Origin: an uncultured Ruminococcus sp.
GTDB lineage: Bacteria; Bacillota; Clostridia; Oscillospirales; Acutalibacteraceae
Assembly (NCBI GenBank): GCA_902794395.1
Contig: CADBHB010000017.1
Location: 1-35,521, forward strand
Length of the DNA stretch: 35,521 nt
Reading direction: 5' to 3'
Below the pieces are notes generated by a model. It ran no database searches, had not been told where the DNA came from, and saw only the letters and a list, made by a program, of their open reading frames with translations. Position numbers and translations under genes: made by a program. The stretch's first letter is position 1. Every line of letters starts with the position of its first letter. Positions 14,055-22,396 of the stretch are shown one piece after another.

Positions 14055-14756
14055 ATGGCATTGGTAGAGTTTAAAAACGTATACAAACGCTATAAAATGG
14101 GCGAGATCTTCATCAACGCCGTGGACGGCATTTCCTTCTCGGTCGAGGAGGGCGAGTTCGTGGTGGTGGTGGGCGCTTCCGGCGCGGGCAAAACCACCGT
14201 GCTTAACATCCTCGGCGGGATGGACAGCGCCACCGAGGGCGAGGTGCTGGTGCACGGCGACGACATCAGCCGCTACAGCGACCGACGGCTTATCGAGTAC
14301 CGCCGCTTTGACATAGGCTTCGTGTTCCAGTTTTACAACCTGGTCCACAACCTCACCGCCAAGGAAAACGTGGAGCTTGCCGCGCAGATATGCAGGCACC
14401 CGATGGACAGCGAGGAAGCGCTGGCTGAGGTGGGACTTTCCGACAGGATGGACAACTTTCCCGCGCAGCTTTCGGGCGGCGAACAGCAGCGCGTGTCAAT
14501 AGCGCGCGCCCTTGCCAAGCGCCCGACGCTGCTGCTCTGCGACGAGCCGACAGGCGCGCTCGACTACAACACGGGCAGGCAGATACTCGGCTTGCTGCAG
14601 GAAACCTGTCACAGCGAGAAAATGACCGTCGTCCTCATAACCCACAACAGCGCCATCACGCCGATGGCGGATCATATCATCGAAATGAAGAGCGGCAAGA
14701 TCGTCCGCGACACCTATAACGAGCACCCGAGATCCATAGAGGAGATCGAGTGGTAG
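14055..14756 (+). CDS. ABC transporter ATP-binding protein (MacB/LolD type)
   Basis: This encodes a 233-residue ATPase. Walker [10 protein letters not shown] is at 40-48, the Q-loop at FQFYNL (91-96), the signature LSGGEQQR at 139-146, and Walker [13 protein letters not shown] at 159-170. This subclass pairs with FtsX/MacB-type permeases that act as mechanotransmitters or exporters and do not import nutrients. The open frame begins at 14013, but ATG 14055 is preferred: TTGGAGGA precedes it and the protein then begins [13 protein letters not shown]. Its partner permease follows 78 nt downstream. Confidence 0.93.
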   Translation: MALVEFKNVYKRYKMGEIFINAVDGISFSVEEGEFVVVVGASGAGKTTVLNILGGMDSATEGEVLVHGDDISRYSDRRLIEYRRFDIGFVFQFYNLVHNLTAKENVELAAQICRHPMDSEEALAEVGLSDRMDNFPAQLSGGEQQRVSIARALAKRPTLLLCDEPTGALDYNTGRQILGLLQETCHSEKMTVVLITHNSAITPMADHIIEMKSGKIVRDTYNEHPRSIEEIEW

Positions 14757-14834
14757 CTGCCGCCGGTTGACCCGGCGTCCTGCCAGATCTTGCGCCGTTA
14801 CCATTTTCAGACCGAAAGGAGGTGAAGTCCGAAA

Positions 14835-17800
14835 ATGACAAAAGCACTGCTCAAAAATACCTTCCGCGAGATCGCGCACACCAAGGCGCGTTTTCTGTCG
14901 ATAATGGCGATAATCGCCCTGGGCGTGGGCTTTTTCGCGGGTATAAAGTCCACCAGTCCCTCTATGTACCGCCTTGCCGAGCGCTATTACCGCGAAAGTC
15001 AGCTAATGGACTTCCGCCTCGTTTCCACTGCGGGCTTCGCCGAGGAGGATATTGCCGCTGTTATGGCGATGAGGGGCGTAAAAAGCGTAATGCCCTCATA
15101 CTTCTGCGATGCGATGACCTCCTCCGACGACGGGGGAGATGTGGTGCGTATCATCGCCGTTCCCAAGGCGTGCAAAGGCAACCGCAAGCTCAACACCCTA
15201 ACCTATACCGAGGGCAGGGCGCCGAAAAAAAGCGGTGAGATCGTCACCGAGAGCGTCGCCTTTGCCAACATCCGCCACAAGATAGGCGCTGTGGTCACCT
15301 TTCAGTCTACGGCGGGTGACAACGCGCTTTCCGAGCTGTTAAAGACCGACACCTTCACCGTGGTCGGCAAGGCGGAGTCGCCGCTGTTCATTTCCTATCA
15401 GCGCGGCACCTCAAATCTCGGCGACGGCAGGGTAGACGAATACATGTATATATCCGCGGAGGATTTCAACATTCCGTGTTACAATGAATTGTATATAAAG
15501 GCGGACTTTTCCGATGAGGTCTCCGCTTTTTCCGACAGCTATAAAACGCTGGCAGAGCAGATGAAGGCAGCTTTGCGCGAGTTTGCGGATCAGCGCGAGC
15601 TGGCGTTCACCACCGAGGTGGTGCCCCACGCGCGGCAGCGGCTGGAGGAGGCACGCAGTGAGTACAACGGCAAAAAAGCGGAGGCGGAGCAGAAGCTGGG
15701 CGAAGCCCTCACCGAGCTTGAGTCGGGCGAAGCTACCTACAACGGCAAGATAGCCGAAGCGCAGTCAAAGCTTAACGAGGCTCAGGAGCAGCTGGACAGC
15801 GGCGAAGCGGCGCTTGAAGAGGGAAAGAGCACCTACGCCTCAGCTATCGCCTCGGCAGAATCGATGATCGCCGAGGGCAGGGCGCAGCTCACCGCGGCGC
15901 AGCAGCAGCTTGAAGCGGGCAGAGCCACCCTTCAAACACAGCTTGAAGCGTCTGCCGCCGCTTTGGAGGACGGCGACGCGTACGCTGCCATCCAAAACGA
16001 GGTGACGGACGCCGTCGGCTCCGCAAAGCTCGGGGCGGCGCAGGCCGAGATCGCCGCGGGCAACGCGCGGCTGGTAGCGGGGGAGAGCGAGCTTGCCGCT
16101 CAGCGCGTCAGCGGCAGCCTTAAGCTGCAAACCGCCCGCACGCAGCTCAATTCGCTGCGGCGCACCCTGAACAGTAGCCGAGCGGAGCTTGAAACCAAAA
16201 AGCAGAGCGGCGCCGAACAGCTTGCCGAAGCCCGCTCCCAATATGAGGCAGCCGAAGCGCAGGCGCGTGAGAAGCTCGCCGAAGGTCAGCGTCAGCTGGA
16301 TGACGGCGCGGCAGCGATAGAAAAAATGAGCGGGCTGACCTCCGAGTGGTATGTGTTTACCCGAGACGACAATCCCGGCTATCCCACCTTTTCTCAAAAC
16401 GCCGACAGGCTGGACGCGGTGGCTTCGGTGTTCCCGCTGTTCTTCCTTCTGGTGGCGGTGCTGGTCTGCGTAACTACGATGACCAGGCTAATCGAGGAAA
16501 AGCGCACCGAGATCGCCACCCTAAAGGCGCTGGGCTACGGCAACGGCGCGATAATTTTGAAATACGTGATTTATTCGATGATAGCCGCCGTCACGGGCAG
16601 CGTCATCGGCATAGCGGCGGGTGTGTCCACACTGCCGTTCATCATCTACAACGCCTACAAAATCATGTTCTATATCGGCGACATCGAGCTGGTGCTCCAC
16701 ATCCCGTCCATCGTGATGGGCACCCTCGCCGCGGTGTGCTGCACAGCGGCGGTGTCGGTGGTCGTCTGCGTAAAGTCGCTTAGCATCAAGCCCGCGCAGG
16801 CTATGCGTCCCAAGGCGCCAAAGCCCGGCAAACGCATCTTGCTGGAGCGCGTAAAGCCGCTGTGGAAGCGTATGGGCTTTACTGCCAAGCTTACCGCCCG
16901 CAACCTGTTCCGCTACAAGGCGCGGCTGTGCATGACCGTGCTGGGCGTGGCGGGCTGCACCGCCCTTATAGTGGCGGCGTTCGGCTTGAAAAACAGCTTT
17001 GTGCCCCTCACCCGCGAGCAGTTCGGAGAGATATTCCGCTATGACGCCGCGGTAATCCCCAAGCAGGGCGGCAGTCCTGAGGAGCTGCAATACCTCAAGG
17101 ACCTCGCGGCGGATACCGGCAAGGTCAGCGCTTCTATGCTGTCGCTGCAGGAGGACGTCACCGTGTCACGCGGCAGCCGCCACACCACCGAATCCACCTA
17201 CATCGCGGTGCCCGAAAGCGCGGAGCAGATGCAGGGGCTTATATCTCTGCACACCCGCAAGGGAAAGGTGCCTCTGGAGCTGACCGACGACACTGTGCTG
17301 CTGAACGAAAAGCTCGCCGCCGATTTCGGCGTCAAGAAGGGCGACACCGTGAAGCTCACCACCGAAAGCGGTACCGTGACCGCCGAGGTAGGCGGCGTTT
17401 ACGAACACTACATCTACAACTTTGTCTATATGACGCCGCGCTGCTACGAGCGCTTTTTCGGCAAAGCGCCGGCGTTCAATCTGTATCAGGTCAGGTTCAA
17501 CGACAAGGGGGAGGGCAAAGCCTTCAGCGAGGAGATGCTCACGGATAAACGAGTGGTCGCCGTAGCTTTTACCGACCAAAACGTAAAGGACTTCCGCAAT
17601 ATGCTCAACTCGCTTGACATGGTGGTGCTGGTTATGATAATCTGCGCCGCGGCGCTCGCCTTTGTGGTGCTGTACAACCTGACCAACATCAACCTCGCGG
17701 AGCGCCAGCGCGAGATAGCCACCTTCAAGGTGCTGGGCTTCTACAACCGCGAAACTACGCGGTTCATCACCATTGAGAACGTCATTCTCACCCTGCTGGG

Positions 17801-18014
17801 CATCCTCGTCGGGCTGGGTCTGGGCGTTCTGCTCTCGGGCTTCATAATCCGCACCGTAGAGGTGGACAACGTTATGTTCGGCCGCGACATCTATCCCTCC
17901 ACCTACTTGTACGCCTCGGGGCTTACCATGCTGTTCTCGCTGCTGGTCAACCTCGCCACCGCCTACAAAATACGCAAGGTGAATATGGTGGAAAGCTTAA
18001 AGAGCGTGGAGTGA
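14835..18014 (+). CDS. large FtsX-like ABC transporter permease with coiled-coil region
   Basis: This encodes a 1059-residue membrane protein. An N-terminal helix (about 20-42) precedes an extracytoplasmic domain. A long Ala/Glu/Gln-rich, charged heptad-like region follows at about 265-500 (EAEQKLGEALTELESGEA is typical). Then comes a first FtsX block with helices near 540-645, a linker, a helix near 695-720, a second extracytoplasmic domain, and the second FtsX block (about 925-1050) ending MVESLKSVE. This is the duplicated FtsX-permease form common in Clostridia. AAAGGAGGTG precedes the ATG. The substrate is unknown; a role in lipid, peptide or cell-envelope handling is inferred only from the family. 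Confidence 0.88.
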   Translation: MTKALLKNTFREIAHTKARFLSIMAIIALGVGFFAGIKSTSPSMYRLAERYYRESQLMDFRLVSTAGFAEEDIAAVMAMRGVKSVMPSYFCDAMTSSDDGGDVVRIIAVPKACKGNRKLNTLTYTEGRAPKKSGEIVTESVAFANIRHKIGAVVTFQSTAGDNALSELLKTDTFTVVGKAESPLFISYQRGTSNLGDGRVDEYMYISAEDFNIPCYNELYIKADFSDEVSAFSDSYKTLAEQMKAALREFADQRELAFTTEVVPHARQRLEEARSEYNGKKAEAEQKLGEALTELESGEATYNGKIAEAQSKLNEAQEQLDSGEAALEEGKSTYASAIASAESMIAEGRAQLTAAQQQLEAGRATLQTQLEASAAALEDGDAYAAIQNEVTDAVGSAKLGAAQAEIAAGNARLVAGESELAAQRVSGSLKLQTARTQLNSLRRTLNSSRAELETKKQSGAEQLAEARSQYEAAEAQAREKLAEGQRQLDDGAAAIEKMSGLTSEWYVFTRDDNPGYPTFSQNADRLDAVASVFPLFFLLVAVLVCVTTMTRLIEEKRTEIATLKALGYGNGAIILKYVIYSMIAAVTGSVIGIAAGVSTLPFIIYNAYKIMFYIGDIELVLHIPSIVMGTLAAVCCTAAVSVVVCVKSLSIKPAQAMRPKAPKPGKRILLERVKPLWKRMGFTAKLTARNLFRYKARLCMTVLGVAGCTALIVAAFGLKNSFVPLTREQFGEIFRYDAAVIPKQGGSPEELQYLKDLAADTGKVSASMLSLQEDVTVSRGSRHTTESTYIAVPESAEQMQGLISLHTRKGKVPLELTDDTVLLNEKLAADFGVKKGDTVKLTTESGTVTAEVGGVYEHYIYNFVYMTPRCYERFFGKAPAFNLYQVRFNDKGEGKAFSEEMLTDKRVVAVAFTDQNVKDFRNMLNSLDMVVLVMIICAAALAFVVLYNLTNINLAERQREIATFKVLGFYNRETTRFITIENVILTLLGILVGLGLGVLLSGFIIRTVEVDNVMFGRDIYPSTYLYASGLTMLFSLLVNLATAYKIRKVNMVESLKSVE

Positions 18015-18069
18015 GTCGCAAAGCAAGGGCGGCGCAGCGTATTCTGTGCGCCCTCGGCTCAAAAAAGTG

Positions 18070-18098
18070 TTGATTCCCTTTAAAAACTGTGGTATACT
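18070..18098 (+). promoter_or_regulatory. promoter of aspS
   Basis: TTGATT (18070-18075), a 17-bp spacer and TATACT (18093-18098) precede aspS. The transcript would carry a leader of about 124 nt. Confidence 0.72.
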
Positions 18099-18104
18099 AC
18101 TTAG

Positions 18105-18228
18105 GGTAGCGCCGCGCGGGTCGCGGCGTGTGCCCGGCTTGCATATCATGCAGAGCTGCTTCGCAATCCGCACGCCTGAATCATGCGGTATTGCTTTAGG
18201 ATAATAACGCTGTGAAAGGACAGATCAG
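18105..18228 (+). other. structured aspS leader, not a recognisable T-box
   Basis: The leader holds a GC-rich stem, GCGCCGCG (18109-18116) with CGCGGCGT, and TGCA repeats near 18140. It lacks the GGTGG-type T-box sequence and a terminator, so T-box control is not supported. Confidence 0.4.
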
Positions 18229-19974
18229 ATGATAAAGGCAAACCAATACCGCACCGTGAGCTGCGGTGAATTACGGGAAGAAAATATCGGACAGCAGGTG
18301 CGTGTCGCGGGCTGGGTGGAGAACATCCGTGACCACGGCGGCGTCATGTTCCTCGATATACGCGACCAGTACGGAGTGCTGCAGGTGGTCGTCCATAATG
18401 ACGAGCTGCTCAAGGGCATCAACAAGGAGTGTACCGTTACCCTCAGCGGCGAGGTAGTCAAGCGCGACGAGGAGACCATCAACAAAAAGATCGCCACGGG
18501 CTATGTAGAGGTACACACCGAGGACATAACCGTGCTGGGCAAGTGCAAAAACGTCCTGCCCTTTGAGGTCGCCACCTCTACCAACACCTCGGAGGACGTG
18601 CGCCTGAAGTATCGTTTTCTCGATCTGCGCAACCCCAAGGTACACAAAAACATCATGCTCCGCTCTGAGGTCATCGCTTTCCTGCGCACCAAAATGAACG
18701 AGCTGGGCTTTACCGAGATCAACACCCCCATCCTCTCGACCTCATCACCCGAGGGCGCCCGCGACTATCTCATCCCCAGCCGCAAGCACAAGGGCAAATT
18801 CTACGCCCTGCCTCAGGCTCCTCAGATATTTAAGCAGCTCCTGATGGTATCGGGCTTCGACAAATACTTCCAGATAGCGCCGTGCTTCCGCGACGAGGAC
18901 GCCCGCGCCGACCGCTCTCCGGGCGAGTTCTATCAGCTCGACTTCGAGATGGCGTTCGCCACCCAGGAGGACGTATTTGATGTAGCCGAGCAGGTGCTCT
19001 ATGAAACCTTTAAAAAGTTTACCGACAAGGAGGTAAGCAAGCCTCCGTTCAAGCGCATCCCCTTTGCCGAGTCCATGCTCAAATACGGCACCGACAAGCC
19101 CGACCTCCGCAATCCGCTCGAGATCGTGGAAATCAGCGATATGTTCGTCGAGACCGACTTCGCGCCCTTCCGCAAGAAGTGCGTGCGTTCTATCAACGTG
19201 CCCGGCGCCGCCGCTCAAAGCAAAAAGTGGTTCAAGCGCATGGAGGAGTTCGCTCTTTCCATCGGCATGAAGGGTCTGGGCTATGTCAAGGTTGAGGACG
19301 ACCTCAGCTTTGACGGTCCCATCGACAAGTTCCTCAAGCCGGGCGACCGCGAGGAGCTGATCAAGCGCAACGGCTCAAAGGCGGGCGACGTCATCTACTT
19401 CATCGCCGACACCGCCGCGGAAGCTCCCAAGCTGGCGGGACAGATCCGCACCGAGGTGGCCGACCGCCTTGACCTTATCGACAAGAGCCGCTTTGAGATG
19501 TGCTTCATCGTGGACTTCCCGATGTTCGAGCGCGACGACGACGGCAAGATCATCTTTACCCACAATCCCTTCTCAATGCCCCAGGGCGGCTTGGACGCGC
19601 TCAATAATCAGGACCCCGAAACCATCCTCGCCTATCAGTACGACATCGTCTGCAACGGCGTAGAGCTTTCTTCGGGCGCGGTGCGCAACCACGACATCGA
19701 GATAATGAAAAAGGCGTTCGACATGGCGGGCTACAGCGAGGACGACCTCAAGGCGAAGTTCTCGGCGCTCTACAACGCCTTCCAGTACGGCGCTCCGCCT
19801 CACGCGGGCATGGCGCCCGGCGTCGACCGCATGCTTATGCTGCTCACCGAGGAGGAGAACATCCGCGAGGTCATCGCCTTCCCGATGAACTCCAACGCGC
19901 AGGATGTGCTTCTCGGCTCTCCGGGAGAGGTCACCGAGCAGCAGCTCCGCGAGGTACACATAAAATTAAGATAA
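18229..19974 (+). CDS. aspS: aspartyl-tRNA synthetase, probably non-discriminating
   Basis: This encodes a 581-residue bacterial-type AspRS with an N-terminal OB-fold anticodon domain, a class II catalytic core (motif 2 FRDEDARADRSPGEF, motif 3 GMAPGVDRMLML) and the bacterial GAD insertion. In the OB fold it reads GWVENIRDHGG with His36. In enzymes that also charge tRNA-Asn (for example Pseudomonas aeruginosa) this position is His, whereas E. coli has Leu. With gatCAB close by, this suggests that it makes Asp-tRNA-Asn for amidation. AAAGGAC precedes the ATG. The terminator is at 19985. Confidence 0.95.
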   Translation: MIKANQYRTVSCGELREENIGQQVRVAGWVENIRDHGGVMFLDIRDQYGVLQVVVHNDELLKGINKECTVTLSGEVVKRDEETINKKIATGYVEVHTEDITVLGKCKNVLPFEVATSTNTSEDVRLKYRFLDLRNPKVHKNIMLRSEVIAFLRTKMNELGFTEINTPILSTSSPEGARDYLIPSRKHKGKFYALPQAPQIFKQLLMVSGFDKYFQIAPCFRDEDARADRSPGEFYQLDFEMAFATQEDVFDVAEQVLYETFKKFTDKEVSKPPFKRIPFAESMLKYGTDKPDLRNPLEIVEISDMFVETDFAPFRKKCVRSINVPGAAAQSKKWFKRMEEFALSIGMKGLGYVKVEDDLSFDGPIDKFLKPGDREELIKRNGSKAGDVIYFIADTAAEAPKLAGQIRTEVADRLDLIDKSRFEMCFIVDFPMFERDDDGKIIFTHNPFSMPQGGLDALNNQDPETILAYQYDIVCNGVELSSGAVRNHDIEIMKKAFDMAGYSEDDLKAKFSALYNAFQYGAPPHAGMAPGVDRMLMLLTEEENIREVIAFPMNSNAQDVLLGSPGEVTEQQLREVHIKLR

Positions 19975-19984
19975 TGATAAACAG

Positions 19985-20014
19985 CGGGACCGGCAGCGGT
20001 CCCGTTATTGTTTT
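19985..20014 (+). terminator. terminator of aspS
   Basis: CGGGACC (19985-19991) pairs with GGTCCCG (19998-20004), followed by TTATTGTTTT. Confidence 0.85.
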
Positions 20015-20076
20015 GCGGAAAAACGCGTTTTTTACCGTTGAATTATGACGCTTTTGTGAAAATACACAAAAATCTA

Positions 20077-20105
20077 TTGCAAACCAAGGATTATTGTGAT
20101 AATAT
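20077..20105 (+). promoter_or_regulatory. promoter of the M4 metallopeptidase gene
   Basis: TTGCAA (20077-20082), 17 bp and TAATAT (20100-20105) lie 36 nt ahead of the ATG. Confidence 0.65.
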
Positions 20106-20141
20106 GAAAATGGTGAAATACCATCGAAAAAGGAGGCACAG

Positions 20142-21980
20142 ATGATGAAAATGTGGAAAAAAGTATTGGCTGTCATGCTGGCAGCCGCCCTGTTTACAGG
20201 TACGGCTTCCGCTTGTAAGAACAAATCAAAGACCAAATCCGAGAGCAGCGCTGTTGACGCCGACGACATTTCCGACGCGAATTATGTCGGCTTGCAGAAG
20301 GGCTTTACCGACATAAAGGTCACCGATAACGAATCGGCGATCCGCGCGGTGGAGTCGGTTTCCGGAGATCTGGGCTTGAACGACTCCTCACAGCTTAAGG
20401 TGGCGGACGCTACCACCTTTGACGGCGAGACCTATTACCGCCTGCAGCAGTACTACAAGGGCGCGCCCATCTACGGCAGAGATGTGGTGCTGGTGGCGGC
20501 TGCGGACGGCACGGCGCTTTCGCTCAGCTCCAATATGGCTAAGATAGAGGGCGAAGCGGCTGAGACCAAAAACCCCGAGGATATAGATTTTGTAAAGCTG
20601 CTTGAGAAAATAGAGGGTATCCTGCAAAATGATAAAACCAAGTTTTTGGATTTCAAATGCACGGCAGAGCCCGAAGCGGTGTATTATTCGGCGGACGGAG
20701 CCAGTGTGCGCCCGTGCTTCAAAGAGGTAGTAAGCTTTAAAGACGCAAACGAGAAAAGCTATGCCTTTCAGATCCTGTTTGACTGCGAGACCTACGAGAT
20801 AGTCTCGGTCGATACCTTGCAGTTCTACGCCGGCAGAAGCGTGAGCGCTTCGGGCAAGGACAAGGACGGCGAGAAGCATGACTTTACCGCCTACCGCGAG
20901 AACGGCACCTACTATATGTATGACGAAGATAAGAACATCGCGGTTTATAATGCCCAAAACAATACAGTCCAACTGTATGAGGTAGTGGTAGACGGCGACG
21001 ACAATATGTATTACTACAACAACGGCGATCTGTACGATATGGACGACAACCCCGTGTTCTTCAACGACGACCGCACCGAGCTGGTGGATGAAAACGGCAA
21101 AACCGTGGGCAGAAACCTGACCTACGAGCTGGCGTATTCGGCGTCCCCGAATCCCGATGATCTGGTGCTGTCACAGAGCGATTCCGCCGAATGGAATGAC
21201 GCCGAGGCGGTAACGGCGGTCTCGCGCGTGCAAAACGCATACGACTTCTACAAAAACATTCTCGGCAGAGAAAGCTACAACAATAAGGGCGGCGCCATCC
21301 GCGTGTTCTACAACGACGCCCTTGACGGAGACTCCGGCAACGCGTATTCCTGCGATATGCCCGACATGACTGCGCTCTCCTTCGGCGCGGACAACAACAT
21401 CGCCTATGATGTCGTGGGACATGAGTTCACACACTCCGTAGTCGGCTCCATCGTCAATCTGCCCTACAGAAATCAGTCGGGCGCTATCAATGAGGCTTAT
21501 GCCGACATCTTCGGCGAGATCATCGAGGACTACACCGACGGCAAGCTCGACAACAGCTGCAACTGGATCACCGATACCTACCGCAACCAGATCGATCCCG
21601 AATCCGACGGCAATCCCGTGCAGTACAGGGGCAAAAACTGGGCGCCCAACATTTCGGTACCCAGCATCCTAAAAAACACTCCGCTCGCCATCATTGACCT
21701 CATCACCGACAACGGCGGCGTACACACCAACTCAACGGTGCTTTCTCATGCCGCGTATCTGATGAACAACGGCATCGACGGCGACGCTTCCAAGAAGATC
21801 GACACCGAGCTGCTGGCGAAGATCTGGTACAAGGCGATGTTCTCGCTCCACACCAACGAAACCTTCAAGCAGTGCGCACAGCACGTTTACGAGGCGGCGC
21901 AGCGCACCGAAGGCGTCAGCAACGAGCAGCTTGAATGCATTAAAGAAGCGTTCAGTCAGGCAAATCTCCAGGTGAAATAA
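20142..21980 (+). CDS. secreted M4 (thermolysin-like) metallopeptidase
   Basis: This encodes a 612-residue zinc protease precursor. A signal peptide (MMKMWKKVLAVMLAAALFTG) ends near ASAC at 22-25, a weak lipobox, so it is either a lipoprotein or freely secreted. An FTP propeptide domain (about 60-135, YYRLQQYYKGAPIYGRDVV) and a PepSY-like segment (about 150-240) act as chaperone and inhibitor in this family. The catalytic part has HEFTH at 427-431 and the third zinc ligand Glu451 (NEAYADI), exactly 20 residues after the second His as in thermolysin. His528 (GGVHTNS) is the transition-state stabiliser. All catalytic residues are intact. AAGGAGG precedes the ATG. Confidence 0.92.
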   Translation: MMKMWKKVLAVMLAAALFTGTASACKNKSKTKSESSAVDADDISDANYVGLQKGFTDIKVTDNESAIRAVESVSGDLGLNDSSQLKVADATTFDGETYYRLQQYYKGAPIYGRDVVLVAAADGTALSLSSNMAKIEGEAAETKNPEDIDFVKLLEKIEGILQNDKTKFLDFKCTAEPEAVYYSADGASVRPCFKEVVSFKDANEKSYAFQILFDCETYEIVSVDTLQFYAGRSVSASGKDKDGEKHDFTAYRENGTYYMYDEDKNIAVYNAQNNTVQLYEVVVDGDDNMYYYNNGDLYDMDDNPVFFNDDRTELVDENGKTVGRNLTYELAYSASPNPDDLVLSQSDSAEWNDAEAVTAVSRVQNAYDFYKNILGRESYNNKGGAIRVFYNDALDGDSGNAYSCDMPDMTALSFGADNNIAYDVVGHEFTHSVVGSIVNLPYRNQSGAINEAYADIFGEIIEDYTDGKLDNSCNWITDTYRNQIDPESDGNPVQYRGKNWAPNISVPSILKNTPLAIIDLITDNGGVHTNSTVLSHAAYLMNNGIDGDASKKIDTELLAKIWYKAMFSLHTNETFKQCAQHVYEAAQRTEGVSNEQLECIKEAFSQANLQVK

Positions 21981-21995
21981 ACAATTGCGCATAGT

Positions 21996-22026
21996 CAGGG
22001 CCGGCAGCCGCCGGTCCTGTTTTATT
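21996..22026 (+). terminator. terminator of the M4 peptidase gene
   Basis: CAGGGCCGGC (21996-22005) pairs with GCCGGTCCTG (22010-22019) with one G-U pair, followed by TTTTATT. Confidence 0.9.
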
Positions 22027-22038
22027 GTGTCAAAACTA

Positions 22039-22067
22039 TTGAAACCGCCGCGAAAATAGTGTATAAT
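22039..22067 (+). promoter_or_regulatory. promoter of gatCAB
   Basis: TTGAAA (22039-22044), 17 bp and a consensus TATAAT (22062-22067) stand 42 nt before gatC. Confidence 0.8.
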
Positions 22068-22109
22068 GTGTAGGATAGTATATCCATTACAATCTCAGAA
22101 GGTGATATT

Positions 22110-22388
22110 ATGATAACAAGAGAAGATGTGGAAAACATCGCTTTGCTTTCCAAGCTGTTCGTTCCCGAGGAGGAGCTAGACGGTTTGACAAGGTCGATGC
22201 AGGAGATAATCGACTTTGCCGACGCCATCAACAACGCGCCCACCTCCGGAGAGGAATTTGACAACATCAATAATCTGTCCAACGTGTTCCGCGAGGACGA
22301 GGTCATCCCGTCCTACCCCGTGACCGAGATATTGAAAAACGCGCCTGAACAGGCGGAGGACCATTTTTTGGTCAGAAACAGAGAGTGA
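22110..22388 (+). CDS. gatC: Asp-tRNA(Asn)/Glu-tRNA(Gln) amidotransferase subunit C
   Basis: This encodes a 92-residue GatC, the small subunit that wraps around GatA and stabilises the GatCAB complex. The start MITREDVENIALLSKLFVPEEEL, the middle MQEIIDFADAIN and the C-terminal VFREDEVIPSYPVTEIL are family hallmarks, and the length is normal. AGAAGGTG precedes the ATG. It is the first gene of the gatC-gatA-gatB operon, and gatA begins nine bases after its stop. Confidence 0.94.
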   Translation: MITREDVENIALLSKLFVPEEELDGLTRSMQEIIDFADAINNAPTSGEEFDNINNLSNVFREDEVIPSYPVTEILKNAPEQAEDHFLVRNRE

Positions 22389-22396
22389 GGTGCGGT

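Noticed and set aside
18019-18060. A terminator after the ABC permease gene.
   Set aside because: GGGCG and CGCCC can pair near 18027-18052, but the following sequence is A-rich with no T run, so no terminator is claimed.
18105-18228. A T-box ahead of aspS.
   Set aside because: No GGTGG core, no specifier context and no terminator are present.
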